Assembly: GCA_965250265.1 (NCBI GenBank)
Contig: CBDFNO010000014.1
Location: 124,001-188,000 of the forward strand
Direction: 5' to 3'
DNA: 64,000 nt
From: PRS1 sp965250265
GTDB lineage: Bacteria; Bacteroidota; Bacteroidia; Flavobacteriales; Flavobacteriaceae
Made by a program: the position numbers and the translations under genes. Below are positions 53,817 to 62,192 of this stretch, in pieces. The number at the start of each line of letters is the position of its first letter. Position 1 is the stretch's first letter. A model generated the notes under the pieces. That model ran no database searches, was not told where the DNA came from, and saw only the letters and a program-made list of their open reading frames with translations.

Positions 53817-54543
53817 GTAGCACCTCACTTTCCAATTGATAAACACCTGCATTTGCTAAAGCGGTAATATCACTATGGATTTTTAATGAAACTGGAAAAA
53901 ATTGAATTTTATCACCAGGCTTGGCAAAACATGGTATATTTTTTGAAATATCGAAGAATTTAATAGGTGAATTTCCAATTATATTCCAACCTCCAGGGCT
54001 TTGTGAGGGATAAATTCCAGTTTGATTACCTCCAATTGCAACAGCTCCTTTTTCAATTTGCAATCGAGGAGCTGGTTTTCTTGGGAAATTAAGGGCACTA
54101 TCTAATCCTCCTAAGTATAAAAATCCAGGTAAGAATCCAGTAAAATATACAGTGTAAATAGTATCAGCATGTAGTGCAATAATGTCTTGTTTTGATGTCT
54201 TGTTTTTTATTGAAATTTCTTCTAAATCCATAGCAAACTTGTCGTCATAGCACACAGGAATTTTCCATAGTGTATAGACAGATTTTTTCACTTCATTTTT
54301 TGAAGAATATATACCTTTCAGTATCAATATTTCATCATAGATATTATCTATTGTATCATCATAACTAATTAATATCGAGTTATATGCCGATTTTACATCA
54401 ATTATTACTTCAAATAATAATTTTTCAAGTTTTTCTTTAAATAAAATGACGTCTTCCAGTATTTTTTCATCAATTTTTGATGGCCATCCTATTAGAATTG
54501 AGCGTTCGCCGTAAGGTTTATATGTGAGTTTGAAATTACTCAA
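53809..54543 (-). CDS. pxpB: 5-oxoprolinase subunit B (KipI family)
   Basis: The 244-residue partner of PxpC in 5-oxoprolinase; in Bacillus the homologue KipI was first described as a kinase inhibitor. The signature block GFLPGFLYLGGLD, followed by PRKPAPRLQIEKGAVAIGGNQTGIYPSQSPGGWNIIG near residues 155-195, is clear, as is the N-terminal YGERSILIGWP. It lies 5 bases after pxpA and overlaps pxpC by 8 bases. Confidence 0.93.
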   Translation of the reverse strand: MSNFKLTYKPYGERSILIGWPSKIDEKILEDVILFKEKLEKLLFEVIIDVKSAYNSILISYDDTIDNIYDEILILKGIYSSKNEVKKSVYTLWKIPVCYDDKFAMDLEEISIKNKTSKQDIIALHADTIYTVYFTGFLPGFLYLGGLDSALNFPRKPAPRLQIEKGAVAIGGNQTGIYPSQSPGGWNIIGNSPIKFFDISKNIPCFAKPGDKIQFFPVSLKIHSDITALANAGVYQLESEVLHG

Positions 54544-54548
54544 AACTG

Positions 54549-55286
54549 CTATTTTATATTAATGTGAATTTGTTCTAGGTTTTCTTTTAAATCTTTAATC
54601 AAATTTACAGCTTTTGGGTTATCACCATGGATACAAAATGTATTGGCAATTATCTTTACCTCTACTCCACTTATGGTTTTCACTTTTCGTTGTTTGACCA
54701 TTCTGGAAACATGGATAAATAATTCTTCTGATTCAAGAATTATAGCATTCTTTTCATTTCTCGAAACTAAAGTAAGGTCATCGTTATAATTTCTGTCGGC
54801 AAAAGCTTCATAAATAATAGGAATATTTTCTTTTAACGCCAATTCAGCAATTACAGAATTATAAGGCACATAGAGTTTAGTAGGTAGAGATATGCTTTTA
54901 ACAGCTTCAATAATAACTGTTGCTATAGATGTGTTAGTTGTAGCAAGGTTATATAGCGCTCCATGAGGTTTTATATGATGTAGCCTGGCTTTTTCATCCC
55001 TTAAAACTCTCATTAAACTATTAATCTGTTCACGAATGGATTTAAATAATCTTGCATTAGAGATTTTCATTGCTTGTCTTCCAAAATTCTCTTTATCTGG
55101 AAATGAAGGATGCGCTCCTATCTTTACACGATATTGTTTAGCCAGCTTTACAACCGTTCTCATAGTTTCTAAATCTCCAGCATGCCCACCACAAGCTATG
55201 TTGCAAGAAGAAATATATGACATTAATTGGGCTTCGTTATTAACGCCTTCTCCAACATCTACATTAATATCTATTGTTTGTAACAT
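54549..55286 (-). CDS. pxpA: 5-oxoprolinase subunit A (LamB/YcsF family)
   Basis: The 245-residue subunit thought to carry out the ring-opening chemistry of 5-oxoproline, with a TIM-barrel-like fold of the polysaccharide-deacetylase-related type. The start IDINVDVGEGVNNEAQLMSYISSCNIACGGHAGD is diagnostic of YcsF proteins, followed by IGAHPSFPDKENFGR and HIKPHGALYN. It follows the Nramp-fold transporter gene by 19 bases and precedes pxpB by 5 bases. Confidence 0.94.
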   Translation of the reverse strand: MLQTIDINVDVGEGVNNEAQLMSYISSCNIACGGHAGDLETMRTVVKLAKQYRVKIGAHPSFPDKENFGRQAMKISNARLFKSIREQINSLMRVLRDEKARLHHIKPHGALYNLATTNTSIATVIIEAVKSISLPTKLYVPYNSVIAELALKENIPIIYEAFADRNYNDDLTLVSRNEKNAIILESEELFIHVSRMVKQRKVKTISGVEVKIIANTFCIHGDNPKAVNLIKDLKENLEQIHINIK

Positions 55287-55305
55287 TATAATAGATTAAA
55301 TACTT

Positions 55306-56529
55306 TTAAAATACTTTTAAAATACTTTTTAGTCCTAAGAAAATGGTAATAGCAAGAATTAACATTCCAAAAACATTTTGTCTTAAATTATTGCGATGTA
55401 TTCCTAGGATAGATTTCTTGTTCATAATCCAAAGTAAAAATCCTGCAATTACTGGTAATAAGATGCCATTAGCCACCTGAGCAAACTTGATAATTTCTAT
55501 GGACTTGATCCCTAATGATGAAAACAAAACGCCTAATATTAGAATAAACATCCAAACACTTCTAAATTTTTTTGAACGCATATTGGTATCCCAGCCTAAA
55601 CAGCCTGTAGCAACATAAGCCGCTGCAAGTGGTGCTGTGATGGCACTGGTAATACCTGCGGCAAATAAACCAATTGCCAGAAAGTACTTTGCAAAGCTTC
55701 CAAACAAAGGTTCTAATCCTTTAGCCAGATCTGCTGCATTACTAATATCTTGTGTTTGAATTGCCGCTGCCGAAATAATAATACACATAGATACAAGTCC
55801 ACCTAATATTACAGCAACAATTGTATCCTTTCTTGCGTATTTTAAATCACTCTCTTTATTCCATTTCTCTTTTACAAGCGCTGCATGTAAAAACAGATTA
55901 TAAGGCACTACAGTTGTCCCTATTAAACCAATAATAGTAAGGATACTGTCATCAGGGAATTTTGGCACAAACACACCTTTAAATATTTCAGTTAGATTAG
56001 GTTTGGTCATAATAGCCGTAATTAAAAAGGCAATGCTCATTAAAATTACTAGTGACACTAATGCTCTTTCAAGTACTTTATAGTTGCCAATATAGAGTAA
56101 TATAAAAGCAACTATGCCAATTGTTACACTTAAAGAATTGATAGATAATCCACCAATATCCAAAATAGGATTTTCAACAATAGTTTCTAATCCTAATACA
56201 CCTCCACTGATGTTTCCAGCTTCATAAGCTGCATTTCCAATTACAATCGCAGATAGTATTAATAGAATTGCAAAGCCTTTAAAAACAGGATTTTTTATTT
56301 CTGTTCTTATAACTTCTGATAAGCCTTTTTGAGAGATGATACCTAATCTTGCAGACATTTCTTGTAATACAATAGTCGCCACTATAGATAACAACATTGC
56401 CCACAACAAGGCATAACCAAAATTCACTCCTGCAATAGTACAAAGTGTTACTGTTCCTGGACCAATAAAAGCTGCAGCTACTAAAGGACCTGGCCCAATA
56501 TTTTTAAACAAGTTTTTAAGCATAGACAA
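55306..56529 (-). CDS. Nramp-fold transporter lacking canonical metal ligands, in pxp operon
   Basis: An 11-helix LeuT-fold membrane protein of 407 residues from the Nramp (MntH) superfamily. In true Nramp metal transporters TM1 has DPGN and TM6 has a Met-Pro-His motif. Here TM1 reads FIGPGTVT (residues 22-29), with Gly for Asp and Thr for Asn. TM6 reads TTVVPYNLFLH (residues 205-215), with Val for the metal-binding Met and Tyr for His. It is the first gene of the pxpABC operon, like ycsG in the B. subtilis ycsFG-kip operon. 5-oxoproline or a related non-metal substrate is likely, but inferred. Confidence 0.85.
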   Translation of the reverse strand: MSMLKNLFKNIGPGPLVAAAFIGPGTVTLCTIAGVNFGYALLWAMLLSIVATIVLQEMSARLGIISQKGLSEVIRTEIKNPVFKGFAILLILSAIVIGNAAYEAGNISGGVLGLETIVENPILDIGGLSINSLSVTIGIVAFILLYIGNYKVLERALVSLVILMSIAFLITAIMTKPNLTEIFKGVFVPKFPDDSILTIIGLIGTTVVPYNLFLHAALVKEKWNKESDLKYARKDTIVAVILGGLVSMCIIISAAAIQTQDISNAADLAKGLEPLFGSFAKYFLAIGLFAAGITSAITAPLAAAYVATGCLGWDTNMRSKKFRSVWMFILILGVLFSSLGIKSIEIIKFAQVANGILLPVIAGFLLWIMNKKSILGIHRNNLRQNVFGMLILAITIFLGLKSILKVF

Positions 56530-56637
56530 TAATATCTTGCTAATTTAAGAATTCAAATTATAAGATTAAACTTAACTAAAATAAAAGGAGTAAGTTTTTT
56601 GCAGATTTGACCTTGTATAATTATACATAGATACAAT

Positions 56638-56934
56638 CTATCTGGAAGGAGAAGGTAATTTGTGCTTAAAATTAAAGTGTCTTAAAATATCTCTTTCATA
56701 CACTCTTACTACTTTAGATTCTTTTTCATACAAGAAAGTGAAACCTCTAGTTTGACCTACATATATTAAATTATTGTTAGTAATTATTTTATTCCCTTCA
56801 TATTCAAATGAAACAGAAATTTTCGCTTTTTCAACTTTAGATATCTCAGATTTTACAGAGCTGAGTGAAAAGAAGAGAAAAAGAAAAAACAAAACTATTA
56901 AATTATTATAAGTTAGGATTAAATTTTTTTTCAT
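56638..56934 (-). CDS. Small exported hypothetical protein, 98 residues
   Basis: I take the ATG at 56934, which gives a signal peptide or membrane anchor (MKKNLILTYNNLIVLFFLFLFFSLSSVKS); the frame runs 20 codons further up within the preceding gene. The rest (ISVSFEYEGNKIITNNNLIYVGQTRGFTFLYEKESKVV) looks like a small beta domain. No family is recognised. It overlaps the upstream membrane protein gene by 29 bases. Base composition is lower in GC than the surroundings. Confidence 0.6.
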   Translation of the reverse strand: MKKNLILTYNNLIVLFFLFLFFSLSSVKSEISKVEKAKISVSFEYEGNKIITNNNLIYVGQTRGFTFLYEKESKVVRVYERDILRHFNFKHKLPSPSR

Positions 56935-57415
56935 AAATGTCGATGTATCTATACTTAAATTCAAAGAGCAAAAATCCAAATACAGCAAAAACATAAATGA
57001 AATATGTTGTATTGAAAGATGACAAAAATTTATCTCGAAACCATATAAAAAAAATCACATCTTTCAATATAATAAGCAATGAGATTATATACAAATCAGA
57101 AAAAAGTTTATAATGTGATAATAGCCTTTTTCCAAATTTTTTAGAATAATATATTTTTTCTTGTAAATTTTTAACCTTTATAGATTGTTCTCTACTATCA
57201 AACAAAAAGGAGAAAAAAATTGCAACTAACATCATTAAACCATATTTCAAAATATCTGGAAGAAATAGAGTTAGGATTTCTGAAAATTCTAGATAGTATA
57301 CAATTTTAATATTAAAGTGATTATAGAATAAAGAAATCTTTATAAAGCCACAAAGAATTAATGCAGAACCAATAAATGGTATAACGGTTTTTAATACTTT
57401 GTTATCAATCGTCAT
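56906..57415 (-). CDS. Membrane protein of unknown function, 169 residues
   Basis: A small membrane protein with four predicted hydrophobic helices (about residues 11-28, 48-70, 105-123, 134-152) and a basic linker (KVKNLQEKIYYSKKFGKRLL). I do not recognise it. It is coupled by overlap to the 98-residue gene downstream; together they form an AT-rich two-gene unit between the Nramp/pxp operon and the M16 peptidase gene. Confidence 0.65.
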   Translation of the reverse strand: MTIDNKVLKTVIPFIGSALILCGFIKISLFYNHFNIKIVYYLEFSEILTLFLPDILKYGLMMLVAIFFSFLFDSREQSIKVKNLQEKIYYSKKFGKRLLSHYKLFSDLYIISLLIILKDVIFFIWFRDKFLSSFNTTYFIYVFAVFGFLLFEFKYRYIDIYEKKFNPNL

Positions 57416-57512
57416 AAAGGAATTAATGAAATCAAATATAATGAATTTTTATATTTTTTAAAATACGGTCGTATGCTCTTGATAATGTAAGAATTCATTT
57501 GGTATAAAATAA

Positions 57513-57540
57513 AAAAGGTGTGATTTACACCACACCTTTT
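57513..57540 (-). terminator. Rho-independent terminator after the M16 peptidase gene
   Basis: A perfect 10-bp inverted repeat AAAAGGTGTG / CACACCTTTT with an 8-base loop lies 20 bases after the peptidase stop and is followed on the minus strand by TTTTTTATTTTA. Confidence 0.9.
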
Positions 57541-57560
57541 CTAATATTTATAAATACTAT

Positions 57561-60416
57561 TTACATTTTTATATCTAAAAGCTTTACCTCTTTAGCATCC
57601 TTATCTAAAAGAATAACCTCATCAAATCCTGCATCCTTAAACTTATCGAATTGCGTTGCTGCATCTCCTATAACCAAATATCCCATTTTAGAAGCATCTA
57701 GATACTTATTCGCTAATGCTTTATGCTGCTCTAAGGTCATTCCTCTAATTATATCTTCTTCACCAACAATATAATCTTTAGATAGATTATAATTACTAAT
57801 ATTTTGAAGCATTCTTAAAAGAGATCCTTGTGTTTCAAAACGTCGAGCATTCGATTTAATTAATGCGTTTTTAGTAAAATCTAAATCTTCTTGCGAGATA
57901 CCTCCTTTATATTTTTCGATTTCTTCTCTAAATATTGATACCGATTCTAAAGTGGTATTCGTTCTTACACTTGAAGAAGCAGTAAAGGTTCCTTTAATTT
58001 TAGAGCCACTAAAACCAGTTCTTGCTCCATAAGTATATCCTTTTTCTTCTCTTAAAATAAGATTTACATTCCCAGAGAACGAACCTCCAAGTTTGTAGTT
58101 CATTACAGTTGCAGCATAATAATCGGGATTTGTTCGAGCCATTCCTAAGTAACCAATATTAATTACAGATTGCTTTGCATCAGGAATATCAACAAAATAT
58201 AAAGAGGCCTTATCTCTTTCTGCTTTAATCTCATAGGTTGGAATGGTAACATCCTTACTTTCCCATTTACTTTCCAAATCATTTAAAACAGCGAGTGTTT
58301 TGTCTTTATCAATTTTACCTACAATATGGAATCTACTTACCGAAGGTGAGAAGTTTTTATTGTAGAATTCTTTTAAATCATCCATAGTGATCGATTCTAC
58401 CGAAGTTTCAGTACCACTTGTAGGGTGTGCAAACATATGTTCTTCACCATAAATTAATTTATTATATACATTTCGCGCTACTACATTTGGGTTGGCAGCC
58501 GAACGCTTGATACCATTAATTGTACTCAATTTAATTCGTTTAAGCTCTTCTTCATCCCAACGTGGCTCCAATAAAATTTCTTCGACAAGATCCATAGTCT
58601 TATCAAAATTTCTAACTAAAGTATTTCCAGAAATCGTGATAGATTCTCTTCCTGTAAACATATTAATTGAAGCTCCTAAAAGTTCAATTTCTTCTTCTAA
58701 TTCTTCAGGTGTTTTATTAGCTGTTCCTTCCATTAAAATATCAGTCATTAAATTGGCAACACCAATCTTATCGAAAGAATCTAATAAATGGCCTCCATCA
58801 ATTATCAAACTGAAATTAACTAAAGGTAGTTCGTTTTGTTCCATACCATTTACTGTCATTCCATTAGCCAAAGTTACTGACCAAGAGTCAGGTATATTTA
58901 ATTTTGGTGATTCACCTTGAGCAGGTTCTACAGATCTGTCAAAATTTGATGGTGTTTTTACAACCTCATCATCAGCATCAGCAATTGTCACATCTACATT
59001 ATCTTTTATCTCCTCTTCTACTACAGCAGCCAATTGAGAATCTTTTGCTGCCAGATCAATTTTTCCTTTAGGAACAAAGCTTGTAATTACATAGGGCATA
59101 TTTTTAATATACTTTTCATAAACACGCATCACATCTTCTTTAGTAACTGCTTTTATATTTTCAATATCCTGAGTAATAAAACTAGGGTCTCCAGCGAAAG
59201 TATTGTAAATGGATAATTGAAAAGACTTATTCAACACACTACTAATCCCATTATAAAAATCAGTTTCCTGGCTCGCTTTTATGCGTTCTATATCTTTGTC
59301 TGTAACACCATCACTTTCAAATTTTTGAAAGGCTTCAAAAATTGCGTCTTCAACGTCGGCAAGGTTTTTACCATCATTTGCCGTAATAATCACACGAAAT
59401 GCACCTGCTAATTCTTGAGAATTATTAAAGGCAGTAGTTCTAGCAGTTAATTCTTTTTCTTCAACTAATACTTTATACATTGGTGCTTTTTTGCCATTAG
59501 CCAATAACTCACCCAGAAAATCTAAAGCATAAGCATCGTCTGTAAATTGTTCTAATGTTGGCCACACCATATTTAACTGTGGTGCAGTTGCAAAATTATC
59601 CTCATGATACAATCGTTTAATTTCACTAATGGTAACAGGTTGTGGTTCAAGCTTTGAAACTTCTTCTCCACGTTTTATCTCTCCAAAATATTTTTCAATC
59701 AAGGCTTTAGCGTCAACAGTTTCGAAATCTCCAGCTAAAACCAAAGTTGCATTATTTGGTCCATAATATTTACTATAAAACTCTTTTACATCTTCTATAG
59801 TTGCATTTTGAAGATCTACTAATTCTCCTATGACTTGCCAGTTATAAGGATGTCCTTCCGGATAAATTGCCTTGTCTAATACCCAATTAGTATGTCCGTA
59901 AGGATTATTATCTACGCGTTGTCTTTTCTCATTTTGAACTACTTCTTGTTGGTTATAAAAAGCAGATTCTGTAACAGTATTAATTAGAAAGCCCATACGG
60001 TCACTTTCTAACCACATAATTGTTTCTAATGCATTATTAGGAACTATTTCGTAGTAAATAGTACCATCCTTCCAAGTACCTCCATTAAGAGTTCCTCCTA
60101 GATTTTGGATTTTTTTGAAAAATTGGTCCTGAGGAACATTTTCTGATTCTTGGAATAACATGTGTTCAAATAAATGTGCAAAACCTGTCCTTCCTGTTTT
60201 TTCTCTGTTAGAACCAACACCATATTGAATGGCTATTGACACTATTGGGTCTGATTTGTCCTGATGAAGAACTACCTGAAGGCCATTCTCCAGTTCGTAC
60301 TTTTCAAATTCTATCGCAAGGGTATCTCCCGAATTTCCATCTGTTTTACAAGATGTAAAACTTATTAGAAGTACTGTAAAAACAACAGCTACTGAACGTA
60401 ATTTAAGATTGATCAT
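57561..60416 (-). CDS. M16 family zinc metallopeptidase, two-domain lipoprotein
   Basis: A large inverzincin peptidase of 951 residues. I choose the ATG at 60416 because it opens directly into a lipoprotein signal (LRSVAVVFTVLLISFTSCKTDGN). The N-terminal M16 domain has the zinc motif HLFEH (GFAHLFEHMLFQES) and the distal Glu in the ENEKRQ-like region near residue 150. The second half (from about residue 500, WSVTLANGMTVNGMEQNELPLV) is a related M16 domain without an HxxEH motif, the usual inactive partner. It probably degrades peptides in the periplasm or at the surface. Confidence 0.94.
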   Translation of the reverse strand: MINLKLRSVAVVFTVLLISFTSCKTDGNSGDTLAIEFEKYELENGLQVVLHQDKSDPIVSIAIQYGVGSNREKTGRTGFAHLFEHMLFQESENVPQDQFFKKIQNLGGTLNGGTWKDGTIYYEIVPNNALETIMWLESDRMGFLINTVTESAFYNQQEVVQNEKRQRVDNNPYGHTNWVLDKAIYPEGHPYNWQVIGELVDLQNATIEDVKEFYSKYYGPNNATLVLAGDFETVDAKALIEKYFGEIKRGEEVSKLEPQPVTISEIKRLYHEDNFATAPQLNMVWPTLEQFTDDAYALDFLGELLANGKKAPMYKVLVEEKELTARTTAFNNSQELAGAFRVIITANDGKNLADVEDAIFEAFQKFESDGVTDKDIERIKASQETDFYNGISSVLNKSFQLSIYNTFAGDPSFITQDIENIKAVTKEDVMRVYEKYIKNMPYVITSFVPKGKIDLAAKDSQLAAVVEEEIKDNVDVTIADADDEVVKTPSNFDRSVEPAQGESPKLNIPDSWSVTLANGMTVNGMEQNELPLVNFSLIIDGGHLLDSFDKIGVANLMTDILMEGTANKTPEELEEEIELLGASINMFTGRESITISGNTLVRNFDKTMDLVEEILLEPRWDEEELKRIKLSTINGIKRSAANPNVVARNVYNKLIYGEEHMFAHPTSGTETSVESITMDDLKEFYNKNFSPSVSRFHIVGKIDKDKTLAVLNDLESKWESKDVTIPTYEIKAERDKASLYFVDIPDAKQSVINIGYLGMARTNPDYYAATVMNYKLGGSFSGNVNLILREEKGYTYGARTGFSGSKIKGTFTASSSVRTNTTLESVSIFREEIEKYKGGISQEDLDFTKNALIKSNARRFETQGSLLRMLQNISNYNLSKDYIVGEEDIIRGMTLEQHKALANKYLDASKMGYLVIGDAATQFDKFKDAGFDEVILLDKDAKEVKLLDIKM

Positions 60417-60746
60417 AGTAATTAAATATTTATAAAAATTAGGCAATAAAAATAACGATTATATAATTCTTATGTTGTTAAAAAACGTTAAAAAGAAATT
60501 CTTATAAAGTGCAGATTAAAAAATTAAAAATAAGCTTATTAATAATAGTTTATTTGTTTTTAAATTCATCTTTTATATTATTCCCAACATTTGAATGCTT
60601 CTACATCATTGTTATGCCAATTCATTACCTTTTTAATATCAAAAAAAAAAGGAGCATGTCCCTAAAATTGAAGTGTTTAGAAGGACCTTGTTTGTAATTG
60701 CAATAACTAAAAACCAAAAAGAAGTTTGCACCATCCAATTCGATTG
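60417..60746. other. Intergenic region marking the shift to higher GC
   Basis: This 330-base spacer holds the promoter region of the M16 peptidase (leftward). A plus-strand frame of 62 codons at 60509-60697 has no family resemblance and I do not call it a gene. A run of 10 A lies near 60640. To the left the sequence is about 25-30% GC; from about 60720 on it is visibly richer. I see no repeat, tRNA or integrase at the boundary. Confidence 0.5.
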
Positions 60747-62063
60747 TTAGATCTCAAAGGTCTGTTCCCAATCATTTGCCAAGCTCATAACGGCACCACT
60801 AATCTGTATTAATGAAAGCACTAGTGATCCCATTTGAGTATTAAAAATATCGTTGTGATCTTTACATAATTCTCTGGGAATTTGAAATATCCATGCAAGC
60901 TCAGCCTTAGAGAAATTCTCAGATCGTAATTCATAACGCATATGTTTAATATCTTCGTCTTTTTGTCGCTTTCCAATGGGTAAATCAATAGTGAAATTGG
61001 GTGACTCTGTGACTGCGGGATCTGGATTGCCTATACAGTGCCAGCTTTGACCAAAGTCTATAAATCCGCGAGCATTGCATATTGCAGGATATAATTCGGT
61101 AAATGTGTGGGTAAATAAATCGGGATTGTGTCCATCGGTCTTGTGAAAAGGTCTTGCAAAGCGCCAGTAACGACCAGTGGCTTGATCATTTACAGATGTA
61201 AGGGACATCATAACAGGTGGATTGTAACAAATCTTACCAGAGGGTGCTTTAGCTACTTTTCTCCAATTTTGTTGTTCTAACCGCTTTTTTATTTCTTTGG
61301 CAATTTCCGAATCTGCAGCTGAGTTTAAGGCAAGGATAAGATCAGGTGCTAATATTGCTTCATTATCCCGCCTGAGATCGATAATATCATTATCACCTTT
61401 TGGGCGATTATCGGCAATTGTCGCATCATTTGCTACGAGGATAGATAAAAATGCCAATTCAATTAGTATAGCACCCATTGAATGACCTATAAGAATTAAG
61501 GGGCTGATTATATGTTCTTTTATATCATTAACTTTTTCTGTCAAGGGTGATTTAGTTGCGTGGATTAGTGAAAGAATAATTTTATAGAGATCTGATTTCG
61601 ATCCCAGTTTGACTGCCGTACTATAACGATCCCAAAAAGTTAAATTAGTGAGAAACGGAATTCCTGCCAACCAGGAGTCATCTGGGTCGCCATCCCATGC
61701 CAGATATATACCAATAACGCGTCGTCCTCGTGGATTCATATCATACCTTTCTGATTCTCTAAGACAGAGGCTAGCGAGTAACCCTCTGAAACTTACAAAG
61801 TGTGAATCGTTCCAGTCGCTTCCGTGGTGCCAACCATGGGCAAAAAGAGTCACTATGACGCCATTGATGTTATTTTTACGGGAAGTTTCAATGTGCTTAA
61901 TAGTTTTTTTAAGCAATTTCGCATTTACTAATTCCCCCTGGTCATTAAGCTGAAGTGTAGTAACATCAAATTCCTGCTCGTTTGGTTTAAAATTCGGTGT
62001 TTTGGATTGAAGGCTAAGGGTGCCTGAAGGATCGCTGCGGTCTATACCTAGTGTAGAGATCAT
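60747..62063 (-). CDS. Uncharacterised cytoplasmic alpha/beta-hydrolase
   Basis: A 438-residue hydrolase without signal peptide or membrane segment. The oxyanion-hole strand is VTLFAHGWHHGSDWND (residues 71-86), and the nucleophile elbow is LIGHSMGAILIE with Ser195. A conserved strand RRVIGIYLAWDGD and the block FWDRYSTAVKLG lie between. The acid and His of the triad are probably in ALNSAADS and the His-rich region around residues 330-345. I recall this arrangement in an uncharacterised family of bacterial esterases. GC content and codon use differ from the left part of the window. It is downstream of the membrane protein gene. Confidence 0.8.
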   Translation of the reverse strand: MISTLGIDRSDPSGTLSLQSKTPNFKPNEQEFDVTTLQLNDQGELVNAKLLKKTIKHIETSRKNNINGVIVTLFAHGWHHGSDWNDSHFVSFRGLLASLCLRESERYDMNPRGRRVIGIYLAWDGDPDDSWLAGIPFLTNLTFWDRYSTAVKLGSKSDLYKIILSLIHATKSPLTEKVNDIKEHIISPLILIGHSMGAILIELAFLSILVANDATIADNRPKGDNDIIDLRRDNEAILAPDLILALNSAADSEIAKEIKKRLEQQNWRKVAKAPSGKICYNPPVMMSLTSVNDQATGRYWRFARPFHKTDGHNPDLFTHTFTELYPAICNARGFIDFGQSWHCIGNPDPAVTESPNFTIDLPIGKRQKDEDIKHMRYELRSENFSKAELAWIFQIPRELCKDHNDIFNTQMGSLVLSLIQISGAVMSLANDWEQTFEI

Positions 62064-62192
62064 AATGGTCTTTTTTTTTATTATACAATCGAGATTCTTT
62101 ATTGAAATTGTTCAATTCATTATTCTAACCCAAATTTTAACACGACCTTAATCCTCCGATTAGTTGTACTGTGGAATTTGAATGAAGTTTTA

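Noticed and set aside
52968..56529. Urea amidolyase or allophanate hydrolase locus
   Set aside because: PxpB and PxpC resemble the carboxyltransferase-associated domains of urea amidolyase, but they occur as separate subunits beside a YcsF-type PxpA, which fits 5-oxoprolinase.
60509..60697. 62-codon plus-strand frame
   Set aside because: It has a hydrophobic start but no family resemblance, and it lies in an AT-rich spacer where such frames arise by chance.
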